64,000 nt of DNA from Flavobacteriales bacterium (GTDB lineage Bacteria > Bacteroidota > Bacteroidia > Flavobacteriales > Weeksellaceae): assembly GCA_002747105.1 (NCBI GenBank), contig PDSY01000017.1:1-64000 (forward strand), read 5' to 3'. The notes beneath the pieces are model-generated. The model was not told the origin of the DNA and made no database searches. It was given only the letters and a program-made list of their open reading frames with translations. The translations under genes were made by a program, and so were the position numbers. This document shows, piece after piece, positions 10,082 through 21,165 of the stretch (position 1 is the first letter of the stretch; every line of letters begins with the position of its first letter).

Positions 10082-10661
10082 TAAAAATCATACATATGAT
10101 ATCATTAAAAATATAGCTTTCCTTTTGGGTTGTGCTATATTTTTTGCTTCGTGCGAAAATGCGTCTTCCGAAAAAAGAAACACGGAAAAGTGGACGAATA
10201 TCCCTACCGAAGTCATTAAAAATGCCCAAATTATCAAAAGAGATTCAGGACGAATTTCACTAAAGGCATCTGCTCCACTTATCGAAAAATTCGGAATGAT
10301 AGATTCTCCCTACACCGTGGCGAGAAAAGGAATACATATTGAATTTTATGACAAAAAAAATCCGAAAAAACCGGGAATTATAGACGCTGACTCTGCTCGA
10401 TTTAGTGAAACTAAAAAATTCTATGAAGCACACGGAAATGTCAAAATCAAAACCAATGAAGGCAAAACCTTTGATATGAAATCCATCTATTGGAATCAAA
10501 AACAAAGAGAACTCTATACCCAAGACACTGTTTATATCACCTACGAAAATGGCTCTAAAACCATGAGTACAGGAGGAATGGTTGCCAAAGATGACTTCTC
10601 GGAATTTACCTTTAAAAACAACTCTGGAGGAAAACTCAGCAAAAAAGATTTACCCCAATAA
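10074..10661 (+). CDS. lptC: LPS export ABC transporter periplasmic protein LptC
   Basis: MINKNHTYDIIKNIAFLLGCAIFFASCEN lipoprotein signal; ..EFYDKKNPKKPGIIDADSARFSETKKFYEAHGNVKIKTNEGKTFDMKSIYWNQKQRELYT; in-frame ATG at 10074 preferred over 10032. Confidence 0.82.
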   Translation: MINKNHTYDIIKNIAFLLGCAIFFASCENASSEKRNTEKWTNIPTEVIKNAQIIKRDSGRISLKASAPLIEKFGMIDSPYTVARKGIHIEFYDKKNPKKPGIIDADSARFSETKKFYEAHGNVKIKTNEGKTFDMKSIYWNQKQRELYTQDTVYITYENGSKTMSTGGMVAKDDFSEFTFKNNSGGKLSKKDLPQ

Positions 10662-10664
10662 TCC

Positions 10665-11711
10665 ATGAAAAAATATTACGCTATTGGTCTCATGTCGGGC
10701 ACAAGTTTAGATGGCTTGGACATTTGCCATGTCGAATTTTGGAAAGAGGAATCTTGGCATTTTCATATTATCAATAGCGAGACCATCACTTATCCTTCGG
10801 ATTGGTTAACCAAACTCAAAGATGCCATCCATCTTAAAAGTGAAGATTTATTAGCGCTTGATGTAGCATACGGGTTTTACCTGAGTAATGCCGTTTTAGA
10901 ATTCAGAAGACGATATCAAATCCAAAAAATTGATATTATCGCTTCTCATGGACATACCGTTTTTCATCAACCTGAAAGAAAATTTACGCTTCAAATTGGA
11001 GATGGAAGAGCCATTAAAACACAAAATCCTTTTCCTGTGGTTTATGATTTTAGAAGTCAAGATGTGATTTTTGGTGGTAATGGTGCCCCACTTGTTCCAA
11101 TAGGCGACGAATTATTATTCGGTGAGTATGATGCTTGCCTTAACCTTGGTGGTTTTTCCAATATTTCTTTCCGTCGAGAAAATAAAAGAATGGCATTCGA
11201 CATCTGCCCTGTTAATATCGTACTGAATGCACTCGCTCAGCAACTGCATTGTCCTTTCGATAAAAACGGAGAATTAGCCAAAAAAGGGGAAATCAACAAT
11301 AATATTTTAACTCAGCTCAACCAACTGAAATTTTATCATCAGCAACCTCCAAAATCTTTGGGAATAGAGTGGGTTTTAGAGCATATTAATCCTATTATCA
11401 ATAGACTAACGCCCGAAAATGCGTTGGCAACTTTTACACAACATTGCGTTGAGCAAATCGAAATAATTTTCAAAAAATACCATATCAAAAATTGTCTCAT
11501 CACAGGAGGCGGAGCTTACAATCAACACCTTATCCATTCATTACAAAGTAAAACCGATACCCAAATCATTATCCCCGATGCCCAAATTATCGAATACAAA
11601 GAAGCCTTAATTTTTGCTTTTATGGGTGTTTTAAAACTCAGAAATGAATCCAATATACTCGCTTCTGCCACGGGAAGCCCTGAAAATCATTGTTCAGGAA
11701 TTTTGGTTTGA
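10665..11711 (+). CDS. anmK: Anhydro-N-acetylmuramic acid kinase
   Basis: GLMSGTSLDGLD, FRSQDVIFGGNGAPLVPIGD, NLGGFSNIS. Confidence 0.95.
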   Translation: MKKYYAIGLMSGTSLDGLDICHVEFWKEESWHFHIINSETITYPSDWLTKLKDAIHLKSEDLLALDVAYGFYLSNAVLEFRRRYQIQKIDIIASHGHTVFHQPERKFTLQIGDGRAIKTQNPFPVVYDFRSQDVIFGGNGAPLVPIGDELLFGEYDACLNLGGFSNISFRRENKRMAFDICPVNIVLNALAQQLHCPFDKNGELAKKGEINNNILTQLNQLKFYHQQPPKSLGIEWVLEHINPIINRLTPENALATFTQHCVEQIEIIFKKYHIKNCLITGGGAYNQHLIHSLQSKTDTQIIIPDAQIIEYKEALIFAFMGVLKLRNESNILASATGSPENHCSGILV

Positions 11712-11786
11712 TATCTCAAATATGGTAAAGTGTCGTCTTTAAAATTCTAAAAAAAACATTATCTTTACCGAAAAAATTATAGAAAA

Positions 11787-12680
11787 ATGAACAATATCGT
11801 AGTAATTGGAGCAGGAACAATGGGAAATGGAATTGCCCACACTTTCGCTCAAAATGGTTTTAAAGTAAATTTAGTAGATATCTCTCAAGCCTCTTTGGAT
11901 AAAGGAATGGCAACAATTTCCAAAAATTTAGATAGGTTAATCGCTAAAGAAAGGCTTACAGAAGACCAAAAAAATGCAACTTTAGGAAATATCTCTACTT
12001 TCACTGCCATTAAAGATGCTGTAGGAAATGCCGACCTTATTGTGGAAGCAGCTACTGAAAATTTAGACCTTAAATTAAAAATTTTCAAAGAAATTGATGA
12101 ATTGGCTCCAGAAAACTGCATACTTTCTACGAATACCTCTTCTATTTCTATTACTAAAATCGCTTCGGCAACCCAAAGACCAGATAAAGTTATTGGTATG
12201 CACTTTATGAACCCAGTGCCTATTATGAAATTGGTAGAAATCATCAAAGGTTATTCTACCTCTCAAGCGACTTTCGATGCGGTTTATCAAATGAGTAAAA
12301 CATTGAAAAAAGTACCTGTAGAGGTGAATGATTATCCAGGTTTTGTAGCGAATAGAATCCTTATGCCAATGATTAACGAAGCTATTGAAACCCTTTATAA
12401 TGGAGTGGCAGGCGTAGAGGAAATCGACACCGTGATGAAGCTCGGAATGGCACACCCAATGGGACCTTTACAATTAGCAGATTTCATTGGTCTTGATGTT
12501 TGTTTAGCGATTTTAAATGTAATGTACGACGGATTCAAAAACCCAAAATACGCTCCTAACCCACTATTAGTAAATATGGTAATGGCAGGGAAATTAGGTG
12601 TGAAATCAGGGGAAGGATTTTATGATTATTCAGAATCTAGAAAAGCCGAAAAAGTGGCAAAGATGTTTTTAAAATCCTAA
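11787..12680 (+). CDS. 3-hydroxybutyryl-CoA dehydrogenase
   Basis: VIGAGTMGNGIAHTFAQNG, GMHFMNPVPIMKLVEII, HPMGPLQLADFIGLD. Confidence 0.95.
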   Translation: MNNIVVIGAGTMGNGIAHTFAQNGFKVNLVDISQASLDKGMATISKNLDRLIAKERLTEDQKNATLGNISTFTAIKDAVGNADLIVEAATENLDLKLKIFKEIDELAPENCILSTNTSSISITKIASATQRPDKVIGMHFMNPVPIMKLVEIIKGYSTSQATFDAVYQMSKTLKKVPVEVNDYPGFVANRILMPMINEAIETLYNGVAGVEEIDTVMKLGMAHPMGPLQLADFIGLDVCLAILNVMYDGFKNPKYAPNPLLVNMVMAGKLGVKSGEGFYDYSESRKAEKVAKMFLKS

Positions 12681-12700
12681 ATATCAATATAAAACAATTT

Positions 12701-12730
12701 AAAAGAGTCTGTTTTTTGATAGGCTCTTTT
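12701..12730 (+). terminator. Hairpin terminator
   Basis: AAAAGAGTCT / AGGCTCTTTT followed by T-rich tract. Confidence 0.65.
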
Positions 12731-12834
12731 ATTTTTTAACAACGAAGGTGATTTTTAAGTATTTGTACCTTATTATTTTTTCATTATTTTACAACTAATC
12801 AATCATCATTGTATTACAAATTCCTAAATTTTGT

Positions 12835-12842
12835 TATATTTG
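12835..12842 (+). promoter_or_regulatory. Promoter -7 element TATATTTG
   Basis: TAnnTTTG match 6 nt before the ATG at 12848. Confidence 0.5.
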
Positions 12843-12847
12843 CAAAT

Positions 12848-13885
12848 ATGGAATTTACAGCATCACAAATTGCACAGTTTATACAAGGAAAGATTATTGG
12901 TAATGAAGAGGAAGTTATCAATGGGGTTTCTCCTATCGAAAATGGTCAAAAAGGTCATCTTTCTTTTGTTTCTCAAGAGAAATTCGCAAAGTATATAGAA
13001 AGTTCGGATTGTTCTGTACTTATCGTTTCTGAAAGTTTTTTAAATGAAAATAAAACTTATTCATCTACTATTATTGCCGTAAAAGATGCTTATTTGGCAT
13101 TTCAAACTTTGATGAATTTATATCAAGAGATGAAAACTGCACCTCAATCTGGAATTGAAAACGGAGCTTTTGTTGATGAAAATGCAAGTGTAGAAGAGGG
13201 CGTTTTTATTGGTGCTTTTTCTTATATCTCGGCAAAATCAAAAATTGGAAAAGGAACACAGATTGCTCCACAAGTATTCATTGGAAAAAATGTGAAAATC
13301 GGTAAAAATTGCCGTTTAGAAAGTGGTGTGAAGGTTTATGACTTCTGCGTCATTGGTGATAATTGTATTATTCATTCTAATACGGTTATCGGTTCCGACG
13401 GCTTTGGGTTCCAACCTTCCGAAAATGGTTACTCTAAGATTCCTCAATTGGGAAATGTGGTTTTGGAAAATAATGTGGAAGTGGGCTCCAACTGTAGTTT
13501 GGATAGAGGAACTATAGGTTCTACGGTTATCGGTGAGGGAACAAAAATAGATAATTTAATCCAAATTGCTCACAATGTGAAGATTGGAAAACATAATGTT
13601 ATTGCTGCTCAGGCAGGAATTGCAGGTTCTACCACCATTGGAGATTGGAATATGATTGGAGGACAAACAGGAATTGTAGGACATTTAAAAATCGGCAATC
13701 AAGTGAAAATTCAGGGACAAAGTGGCGTAAATTCTGATGTCAAAGACGGCAGCATTCTCTATGGCTCTCCAGCGATATCGGTAGGAGACTTTAGAAGAAA
13801 TTATGTGCACTTTAGAAATTTAACAAAAATTGTAGATAGAATCAATCAATTAGAAAATAACTCAAAGGACAAAACTAATGAGTGA
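12848..13885 (+). CDS. lpxD: UDP-3-O-(3-hydroxymyristoyl)glucosamine N-acyltransferase
   Basis: Left-handed beta-helix hexapeptides, [23 protein letters not shown]; start moved from 12809 to 12848 because of the promoter motif. Confidence 0.93.
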   Translation: MEFTASQIAQFIQGKIIGNEEEVINGVSPIENGQKGHLSFVSQEKFAKYIESSDCSVLIVSESFLNENKTYSSTIIAVKDAYLAFQTLMNLYQEMKTAPQSGIENGAFVDENASVEEGVFIGAFSYISAKSKIGKGTQIAPQVFIGKNVKIGKNCRLESGVKVYDFCVIGDNCIIHSNTVIGSDGFGFQPSENGYSKIPQLGNVVLENNVEVGSNCSLDRGTIGSTVIGEGTKIDNLIQIAHNVKIGKHNVIAAQAGIAGSTTIGDWNMIGGQTGIVGHLKIGNQVKIQGQSGVNSDVKDGSILYGSPAISVGDFRRNYVHFRNLTKIVDRINQLENNSKDKTNE

Positions 13886-15269
13886 TAAACAAAAAACTTT
13901 AAAAGGCGAAATTTCATTATCAGGTATCGGTTTACATACTGGTAAAGAGGTTACTTTGACAATGAAACCCGCCAAGGAGAATACAGGTTTTGTATTTGTA
14001 AGAACCGATTTAGAGGGGAATCCACAGGTGGAAGCCAATGTTAATTATGTAACTACCACCGAAAGAGGAACGACTTTGGAAAAATTAGGCGTTAAAATTC
14101 ATACTTGCGAACATTTGTTGGCTGCATTAGTAGGAATGGATGTGGATAATGCTATTTTGGAAATGGATAGTGCTGAGCCTCCAATCATGGATGGTTCTTC
14201 TAAATATTTCGTAGAAGCGATTGAAAAAGTAGGCATCGAGGAACAAGCTCAGCCAAGAGAATATTTGGTCATCAAGGAAGTAATGAGCTATACCGATCCA
14301 GAAACTGGTTCAGAAATCACCATTATACCGTCTGAGGAATACGAAATCACTACTATGGTAGATTTTGGAACCAAAGTCTTGGGAACGCAGAATGCCACCC
14401 TAAAAAGTCTAAACGAATTTAAAGATAACTTTTCTTCTGCGAGAACTTTCAGTTTCCTTCATGAGTTAGAAATGCTTTTAGATGCAGGACTGATAAAAGG
14501 TGGAGATATTTCTAATGCCATTGTTTATGTGGATAAAGAATTGACTCCTGCAACAGAAGAAAAACTAAAAAAAGCCTTTAATAAAGATACACTTTCCATT
14601 AGACCGAATGGCATTTTGGATAATTTAACATTACATTACCCGAACGAGGCAGCAAGACATAAATTATTAGATGTCATTGGAGATTTGGCATTAGTAGGTG
14701 TAAGATTAAAAGGTAAAGTAATTGCCAATAAACCAGGGCATTTTGTGAATACTCAGTTTGCTAAAAAACTGAATAGACAATGGAAAATGCAAAAGAAAAA
14801 ACGAGTTCCTAATGTGGATATTTACAAAGAACCTGTTTTTGATATTAATGGTATTATGAAATTAATGCCACACCGCTACCCTTTCCTATTGATTGACAAA
14901 GTATTAGAGTTATCTGATACGCATGTAGTAGGATTGAAGAATGTAACGATGAACGAGCCATTTTTTGTAGGTCATTTCCCGAAAGAACCTGTAATGCCCG
15001 GTGTTTTACAAGTAGAAGCTTTAGCTCAAACGGGAGGCATTTTGGTATTAGCAAGCGTTCCTGATCCAGAGAATTATTCTACTTATTTCATTAAAATAGA
15101 TAAGGTGAAATTCAAGAAAAAGGTAGTACCAGGAGATACTTTAATTTTTAAGATAGAATTGATAAGCCCTATTAGAAGAGGGATTGTTCATATGCAAGGT
15201 TATGGTTATGTGGGAGATAATGTAGTGGTAGAAGCAGAACTAATGGCACAAGTCGCTAAAAACAAATAA
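13878..15269 (+). CDS. lpxC/fabZ: Bifunctional UDP-3-O-acyl-GlcNAc deacetylase / 3-hydroxyacyl-ACP dehydratase (LpxC-FabZ fusion)
   Basis: Lpx[32 protein letters not shown]; Fab[38 protein letters not shown]. Confidence 0.96.
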   Translation: MSDKQKTLKGEISLSGIGLHTGKEVTLTMKPAKENTGFVFVRTDLEGNPQVEANVNYVTTTERGTTLEKLGVKIHTCEHLLAALVGMDVDNAILEMDSAEPPIMDGSSKYFVEAIEKVGIEEQAQPREYLVIKEVMSYTDPETGSEITIIPSEEYEITTMVDFGTKVLGTQNATLKSLNEFKDNFSSARTFSFLHELEMLLDAGLIKGGDISNAIVYVDKELTPATEEKLKKAFNKDTLSIRPNGILDNLTLHYPNEAARHKLLDVIGDLALVGVRLKGKVIANKPGHFVNTQFAKKLNRQWKMQKKKRVPNVDIYKEPVFDINGIMKLMPHRYPFLLIDKVLELSDTHVVGLKNVTMNEPFFVGHFPKEPVMPGVLQVEALAQTGGILVLASVPDPENYSTYFIKIDKVKFKKKVVPGDTLIFKIELISPIRRGIVHMQGYGYVGDNVVVEAELMAQVAKNK

Positions 15270-15278
15270 AAAAGAAAA

Positions 15279-16070
15279 ATGATTCATCAATTAGCCGCTG
15301 TTGATAAAAGAGCAAAAATAGACAAGAATGTTACGATAGAGCCATTTACGACCATCGCTTCTGATGTGGAAATTGGCGAAGGAACTTGGATTGGTTCTAA
15401 TGTAACGATAATGAATGGTGCAAGAATCGGAAAAAACTGTAAGATTTTTCCAGGTACAGTGATTGCTGCCGAACCTCAGGATTTGAAATTCGAGGGAGAA
15501 GACACCCAAGTGATTATTGGAGACAATACAACGATTAGAGAATGTGTAACCATTAACAGAGGAACTAAGGCTTTGGGGTATACTAAATTGGGTGATAATT
15601 GTTTAATTATGGCAACCTCACATATCGCCCACGATTGCGAAATTGGCAATAATGTCATCATCGTGAATGCTTGTGGAATTGCAGGGCATGTCGAAATCGG
15701 AGACTTTGCTATTATCGGAGGATTGAGTGCTGTACATCAGTTTTCAAAAATCGGAAAACATGTGATGATTTCAGGTGGTACTTTGGTAAGAAAAGATGTG
15801 CCTCCTTTTGTGAAAGTAGCCAGAGAGCCAATTACTTACGCAGGGATTAACTCTATCGGATTAAGAAGAAGAGGGTTTAGCAATGATAAAATATTTGAAA
15901 TTCAAAAAATTTACCGAGCGATTTTCCAAATGAAAATGAATACCACACAGGCCATTCAGCATGTAGAAAAGGAGATGCTTCCAACAGCAGAAAGAGATGA
16001 AATTTTAGAATTTATTAAAAATTCGCCTAGGGGAATTGTAAAAGGCTACGGAACAGATAGAAGAAGTTAG
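15279..16070 (+). CDS. lpxA: Acyl-ACP--UDP-N-acetylglucosamine O-acyltransferase
   Basis: Hexapeptide repeats, GTVIAAEPQDLKFEGEDT, INRGT, HIAHDCEIGN. Confidence 0.95.
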   Translation: MIHQLAAVDKRAKIDKNVTIEPFTTIASDVEIGEGTWIGSNVTIMNGARIGKNCKIFPGTVIAAEPQDLKFEGEDTQVIIGDNTTIRECVTINRGTKALGYTKLGDNCLIMATSHIAHDCEIGNNVIIVNACGIAGHVEIGDFAIIGGLSAVHQFSKIGKHVMISGGTLVRKDVPPFVKVAREPITYAGINSIGLRRRGFSNDKIFEIQKIYRAIFQMKMNTTQAIQHVEKEMLPTAERDEILEFIKNSPRGIVKGYGTDRRS

Positions 16071-16144
16071 ATTATTAAGAAATAAAAAATTAGAGGTAAG
16101 TCTTAACCTCATAACTTAAAACGAAATAAAAATAGAATAAAAAG

Positions 16145-16708
16145 ATGGCAACAACATCAGATATTAGAAAAGGATTGTGTATTAATTATAGTAATGATAT
16201 TTACAAAATCATTGAATTTTTACATGTAAAGCCTGGGAAAGGTCCAGCATTTGTAAGAACAAAATTAAAATCAGTTACCAATGGAAAAGTCATTGACAAT
16301 ACTTTTTCGGCAGGTCATAAAATAGACGAAGTAAGAGTAGTTACCAGAAAGTATCAGTATTTATACGACGACGAAAATGGTTTCCACTTTATGAACAATG
16401 AGGATTTTACGCAAATCTACATCAATAAAGAGATGATAGAGAACGCTCAATTAATGAAAGAGGGAGAGGAAGTTACCATTATCTTAAAAGAAGATGACGA
16501 AACACCACTTTCTGCCGAATTACCTGCATCTGTTTACCTTGAAGTAACAGAAGCAGACCCAGGAGTAAAAGGAAATACAGCTACTAATGCCCTAAAAAAA
16601 TCTATCGTAGAAACGGGAGCAAGAGTAATGGTGCCTTTATTCATAGAACCAGGAGATAAAATTAAAGTAAGTACAGAAGATGGCTCTTATATTGAAAGAG
16701 TGAAGTAA
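16145..16708 (+). CDS. efp: Elongation factor P
   Basis: FLHVKPGKGPAFVRTKLKSVTNGKVID; C-terminal EPGDKIKVSTEDGSYIERVK. Confidence 0.97.
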   Translation: MATTSDIRKGLCINYSNDIYKIIEFLHVKPGKGPAFVRTKLKSVTNGKVIDNTFSAGHKIDEVRVVTRKYQYLYDDENGFHFMNNEDFTQIYINKEMIENAQLMKEGEEVTIILKEDDETPLSAELPASVYLEVTEADPGVKGNTATNALKKSIVETGARVMVPLFIEPGDKIKVSTEDGSYIERVK

Positions 16709-16905
16709 TTGTTTGATGTACTAATGTAGTTTGTACAATGATGAGTGATTTAATGTACAATGAATTTAATTTGTATAATGACTTTAGTTTGTACAATGAT
16801 AAAAAATCAATAAATCAAAAGGTTAATAGGACAATAAATCATCAATACAACAAGTCATCAATACAATTAATCAACAGTACAATAAATCAAAGTACAATTT
16901 AACAA
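16709..16905 (+). repeat. Intercistronic inverted word-repeat element, locus B
   Basis: Left words TTTGTACAATGATGA/ATGTACAATGAATTT/TTGTATAATGACTT/TTGTACAATGA; right words CAATAAATCATCAATACAACAAGTCATCAATACAATTAATCAACAGTACAATAAATC. Confidence 0.7.
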
Positions 16906-16981
16906 TTATTATTTTTTCTATTTCAAATAATATTGGTACATTTGTACGGATAAAATTTAATAAAGATAAACAAAAAATAAA

Positions 16982-17854
16982 ATGTCAGTATTAGTAAACA
17001 AAGATTCTAAGGTAATCGTACAAGGATTTACAGGAAGCGAAGGAACTTTCCACGCAAGTCAAATGATTGAATACGGAACAAATGTAGTAGGAGGAGTAAC
17101 TCCAGGAAAAGGGGGTCAAGAGCATCTTGGTAAACCTGTGTTTAATACCGTTGCAGATGCAGTAGAAAAAGTAGGAGCTAATGTAAGTATTATTTTCGTA
17201 CCACCTGCGTTTGCTGGTGATGCGATAATGGAAGCTGCAGATGCAGGAATTAAGGTGATCGTATGTATCACAGAAGGAATTCCTGTAGCTGATATGGTAA
17301 AAGTAAAATCTTATATCGCAAATAGAGATTGTCGTTTAGTAGGTCCTAACTGCCCAGGAGTAATCACTTCTGATGAAGCGAAAATTGGAATTATGCCAGG
17401 TTTCGTTTTCAAAAAAGGAAAAGTAGGTATCGTTTCTAAATCAGGAACTTTAACGTATGAGGCAGCCGACCAAGTGGTAAGAGCAGGTTATGGAATCTCT
17501 ACAGCAATCGGTATTGGTGGAGATCCAATTATCGGTACGACTACTCAGGAAGCTTTGGAAATGTTCATCAATGACGACGAAACAGAAGCAGTGGTAATGA
17601 TTGGAGAAATCGGTGGAGATTTAGAAGCAAAAGCAGCAAGATGGTACAAAGAAAGCGGTTCTAAAAAACCTGTTGTAGGTTTCATCGCTGGACAAACTGC
17701 ACCAAAAGGTAGAACCATGGGACACGCAGGAGCTATCGTAGGCGGAGCAGAAGATACTGCACAAGCTAAAATGGCAATTATGGCAGAAAACGGTATCAAC
17801 GTAGTCGATTCTCCAGCAGATATCGGTAAAGTGATAGCTAAAGTTTTAGGATAA
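16982..17854 (+). CDS. sucD: Succinate--CoA ligase subunit alpha
   Basis: [52 protein letters not shown]. Confidence 0.97.
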   Translation: MSVLVNKDSKVIVQGFTGSEGTFHASQMIEYGTNVVGGVTPGKGGQEHLGKPVFNTVADAVEKVGANVSIIFVPPAFAGDAIMEAADAGIKVIVCITEGIPVADMVKVKSYIANRDCRLVGPNCPGVITSDEAKIGIMPGFVFKKGKVGIVSKSGTLTYEAADQVVRAGYGISTAIGIGGDPIIGTTTQEALEMFINDDETEAVVMIGEIGGDLEAKAARWYKESGSKKPVVGFIAGQTAPKGRTMGHAGAIVGGAEDTAQAKMAIMAENGINVVDSPADIGKVIAKVLG

Positions 17855-17963
17855 AACTAACTTTCAAATATAATATTTAAATTAGATTGCTTCTACATTC
17901 ACAAAGACGAATAAATTTTGTATGGAGGAGCAATCTATTTTTTTAACCCAAAAACATAAACAG

Positions 17964-18617
17964 ATGAAAAAAATAATTGTAGGAGCCATGATACTGCTTT
18001 CAGTGTCTATGAGTGCTCAGTTTTTATCCAATGTAAGATTTGGAGGAGTGGCAGGACTCAATTATTCAAGAGTGAAAAACGCTCACAATCCTTCGGGACC
18101 TCGTTATACTTTCCAAGCGGGAGTCTTAGCAGAGATTCCTATCACAAGTGATGATCAATTTTACCTTCAGCCAGAATTGGTCTATTATGGTGCAGGAGAA
18201 ACAGGAAAGGATCCAGATGCTAAAAATTTTCCAGGTTATGATGCATTGTATGCCAATAACTATATCAGTGTGCCTATTTACCTCAAGGCATTCTTTTCGG
18301 AAAGAAAATCGGAGTTTTTTGGACTGATAGGACCTCGTTTTAATATACTGATTAATCAAAATGTTAAAAACCCAGCAAAAGATGGTTACACAATAGATGG
18401 TGCAGGAAATATTGATGGAAAAGCAAGTGGTTTTAATATGGCAATTGGTGCAGGAGTTGGATACAGCTACAAGCGTAAATTGGAACTGACAATAAGAGGA
18501 GACTTTGGACTATTAAACGCTTATAAAGGTTTACTGAATGAAGGTGATACTCCCGAATTAAACAAATCTGCAAAAGAACATGTTATCAGTGTAGGGGTTA
18601 ATTATATTTTTGATTAA
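17964..18617 (+). CDS. PorT/outer-membrane beta-barrel family protein
   Basis: MKKIIVGAMILLSVSMSAQ signal peptide, GGVAGLNYSRV...FYLQPELVYYGAG; internal ATG preferred over 17922. Confidence 0.7.
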   Translation: MKKIIVGAMILLSVSMSAQFLSNVRFGGVAGLNYSRVKNAHNPSGPRYTFQAGVLAEIPITSDDQFYLQPELVYYGAGETGKDPDAKNFPGYDALYANNYISVPIYLKAFFSERKSEFFGLIGPRFNILINQNVKNPAKDGYTIDGAGNIDGKASGFNMAIGAGVGYSYKRKLELTIRGDFGLLNAYKGLLNEGDTPELNKSAKEHVISVGVNYIFD

Positions 18618-18643
18618 ACTTCCCCACATTTATTTCGAAAATA

Positions 18644-18677
18644 AAAAAGGTTGTCTAAGATTTTAGGCAACCTTTTT
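18644..18677 (+). terminator. Hairpin terminator
   Basis: AAAAAGGTTG ... CAACCTTTTT. Confidence 0.7.
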
Positions 18678-18813
18678 CTGTTTCATAAGCCATGATTGTA
18701 GACTAAAAATGGAGTTTTAATTTAATTCAATTATTTAGATTAATTACAATTAATTGATTGATAACGATTTCCTTTTATTTTCTTATTATTTTTGCAATCT
18801 TAAACAATAAATA

Positions 18814-20118
18814 ATGCGTACAAAATCAATAGGAAAAAAGAAAATTAATATCGTTACCTTGGGGTGTTCCAAAAATATTTATGACTCGGAGGTTTTGATG
18901 GGACAATTGAAATCCAATGGAAAAGAAGTAGTGCATGAAGAACGAGGAGATGTAGTCGTGATTAATACTTGCGGATTTATTGATAACGCTAAAGAAGAAT
19001 CTATCAATACGATTTTAGATTTTGTACAAGCCAAAAATCGAGGTGAAGTAGAAAAGGTTTTTGTAACAGGGTGCCTATCGGAAAGGTATATGCCCGACTT
19101 AAAAAAAGAAATTCCAGATGTGGATCAATATTTTGGAACAAGAGATTTACCCATTTTATTGAAACATCTCGGAGCCGATTACAAACATGAGTTGGTGGGC
19201 GAAAGATTAACCACAACACCAAAACATTATGCCTATTTGAAAATAGCCGAAGGTTGCGACCGACCTTGCTCTTTTTGTGCCATTCCTCTTATGAGAGGTA
19301 AACATATTTCTACACCAATTGAAAACTTGGTGAAAGAAGCCGAAAAATTAGCCCAAAAAGGAACAAAGGAATTAATTTTAATCGCTCAGGATCTGACTTA
19401 TTACGGTTTAGATATCTACAAAAAAAGAGCCTTGGGAGATTTACTCAAAGCATTAGTCCAAGTAGAAGGAATCGAATGGATAAGATTGCATTATGCTTTT
19501 CCATCAGGATTTCCAAAAGATGTTTTAGAAATTATTAAAAACGAACCGAAAGTTTGTAATTATATTGATATTCCTCTGCAACATATCAATACCGAACTAT
19601 TAAAATCCATGAAGAGAGGAACTACTTACGAAAAAACAAATGCTCTATTAGCAGATTTTAGAAAAAGTGTTCCTGATATGGCGATTAGAACTACTTTGAT
19701 TGTAGGTTATCCAGGTGAAACGGAAGCAATTTTCCAAGAATTAAAAAATTGGGTTGCCCAGCAACGATTTGATAGATTGGGTTGTTTCACTTATTCTCAC
19801 GAAGAAAATACATCTGCTTATGAGTTAGAAGATAATATTCCACAAGAGGTAAAAGAACAACGAGTAGAAGAGATTATGGAACTTCAAGCACAGATTTCTT
19901 GGGAGAAAAACCAAGAAAAGGTAGGTAAGGTTTACCGATGTGTTTTTGATAGAAAGGAAGGAGATTATTTTGTAGGAAGAACAGAATTCGATTCTCCAGA
20001 TGTAGATAATACCGTTTTAGTAAGTGCCAAAAATGTCTATTTACCTGTGGGAGAATTTGCAAATATTAAAATTACCAAAGCCGAAGAATTTGATTTATAT
20101 GGTGAAATTGCAGAGTGA
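18814..20118 (+). CDS. rimO: Ribosomal protein S12 methylthiotransferase
   Basis: TLGCSKNIYDSEVLMGQL, radical-SAM CDRPCSFCAIPLMRGKH. Confidence 0.96.
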   Translation: MRTKSIGKKKINIVTLGCSKNIYDSEVLMGQLKSNGKEVVHEERGDVVVINTCGFIDNAKEESINTILDFVQAKNRGEVEKVFVTGCLSERYMPDLKKEIPDVDQYFGTRDLPILLKHLGADYKHELVGERLTTTPKHYAYLKIAEGCDRPCSFCAIPLMRGKHISTPIENLVKEAEKLAQKGTKELILIAQDLTYYGLDIYKKRALGDLLKALVQVEGIEWIRLHYAFPSGFPKDVLEIIKNEPKVCNYIDIPLQHINTELLKSMKRGTTYEKTNALLADFRKSVPDMAIRTTLIVGYPGETEAIFQELKNWVAQQRFDRLGCFTYSHEENTSAYELEDNIPQEVKEQRVEEIMELQAQISWEKNQEKVGKVYRCVFDRKEGDYFVGRTEFDSPDVDNTVLVSAKNVYLPVGEFANIKITKAEEFDLYGEIAE

Positions 20119-20265
20119 ATTTAAGGAATCTTAAGAAATTTAACACTTTTTAACAATAGGTGCGAAGTTTAATTTTGATAGTGGATGAGAGTGCTTTTTA
20201 ACATTTTATTTGGTTTTTATTAACAGTTATTAACTAAAATAATCGTCGTCAATACTATTTCGCTA

Positions 20266-20273
20266 TAACTTTG
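20266..20273 (+). promoter_or_regulatory. Promoter -7 element TAACTTTG
   Basis: TAnnTTTG match upstream of the RlpA-like CDS. Confidence 0.5.
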
Positions 20274-20301
20274 CACGCACAAATCAGAAACTGAAAATAG
20301 A

Positions 20302-20700
20302 ATGAAAAGATTTACTTTTGTAATCATTATATTGTTGTCAACATTCTTGTTGTCTTCTTTTACAAAAAAGAAAATTACAGATGTTAAAGGTACAGGGAAA
20401 GTGTCTTGGTACGGTCCAGGTTTTCATGGAAAACGAATGGCGAACGGAAAAATATACAACCAAAACGCACTTACTTGTGCTACCACTTGGAATGCTAAAA
20501 CAAGAAGAAAAGGATTTCCTTTTGGAACGAAGATTAAAATCACCAATATAAGAAATGGTAAAAGTGTGGTTGTTACCGTAACCGATACAGGAGGCTTTGC
20601 AAAACATGGTAGAAAATTTGATTTAAGCAAAGGAGCTTTTAAAAAAATTGCAAGTTTAAACCAAGGGATTTTAAAAATTAAATACGAGGTGGTCAAGTAA
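20302..20700 (+). CDS. RlpA-like double-psi beta-barrel (septal ring lytic transglycosylase family)
   Basis: GKVSWYGPGFHGKRMANGKIYNQNALTCA...PFGTKIKITNIRNGKSVVVTVTDTG. Confidence 0.9.
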   Translation: MKRFTFVIIILLSTFLLSSFTKKKITDVKGTGKVSWYGPGFHGKRMANGKIYNQNALTCATTWNAKTRRKGFPFGTKIKITNIRNGKSVVVTVTDTGGFAKHGRKFDLSKGAFKKIASLNQGILKIKYEVVK

Positions 20701-20723
20701 CATCATACCGCTCATAAAAGAAA

Positions 20724-20753
20724 AAAACACTACTCCAAAAGGAGTAGTGTTTT
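20724..20753. terminator. Bidirectional hairpin terminator
   Basis: AAAACACTACTCC aaaa GGAGTAGTGTTTT. Confidence 0.85.
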
Positions 20754-20757
20754 CGTT

Positions 20758-21165
20758 TTAGAGACTTTTTCTATCATCAGGACGATGATGCCAAATGGCT
20801 AAAAATTGTCCTGTTGCCATTTTTCTAGCTGCATTTTTTGCCCTTTCTGCAAGTTGCCCCTCATAAAGTTCATTAATGGTTTCAAACCAAAGCTCCAACC
20901 ATTTTCCAAAATGTAGCTGACTAACACTATAATCTAAATTCTTATCTACATTAATATGTTTGAGTGTAGGATTCCCTTTGAATTTTCTAATTCCGAATAG
21001 ATTGGTTTCCCAAAAGTCAGCCAACTTTACTAAATGTGCAGGCCATTGGTCATCAGCGATATGAGTATTGAAAATATCACCTAAAAGCTCGTCTTTTCGG
21101 ATTTTAGCATAAAAAGCATTCACCAAAAGTTCTATGTCCTTTCTGTCTTCTATCTCTCTCATCAT
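20758..21165 (-). CDS. Group III truncated hemoglobin
   Basis: LVNAFYAKIRKDELLGDIFNTHI...WPAHLVKLADFWETNLFGIRKFKGNPTLKH..HFGKWLELWFETI. Confidence 0.85.
   Translation of the reverse strand: MMREIEDRKDIELLVNAFYAKIRKDELLGDIFNTHIADDQWPAHLVKLADFWETNLFGIRKFKGNPTLKHINVDKNLDYSVSQLHFGKWLELWFETINELYEGQLAERAKNAARKMATGQFLAIWHHRPDDRKSL

Noticed and set aside
12075-12455. 126-aa and 120-aa minus-strand ORFs inside hbd
   Set aside because: Shadow ORFs antisense to a well supported dehydrogenase; no protein-family features.
13878-15269. LpxC-FabZ fusion as a novel fusion
   Set aside because: This fusion is already well known in Bacteroidetes, so it is annotated but not claimed as new.
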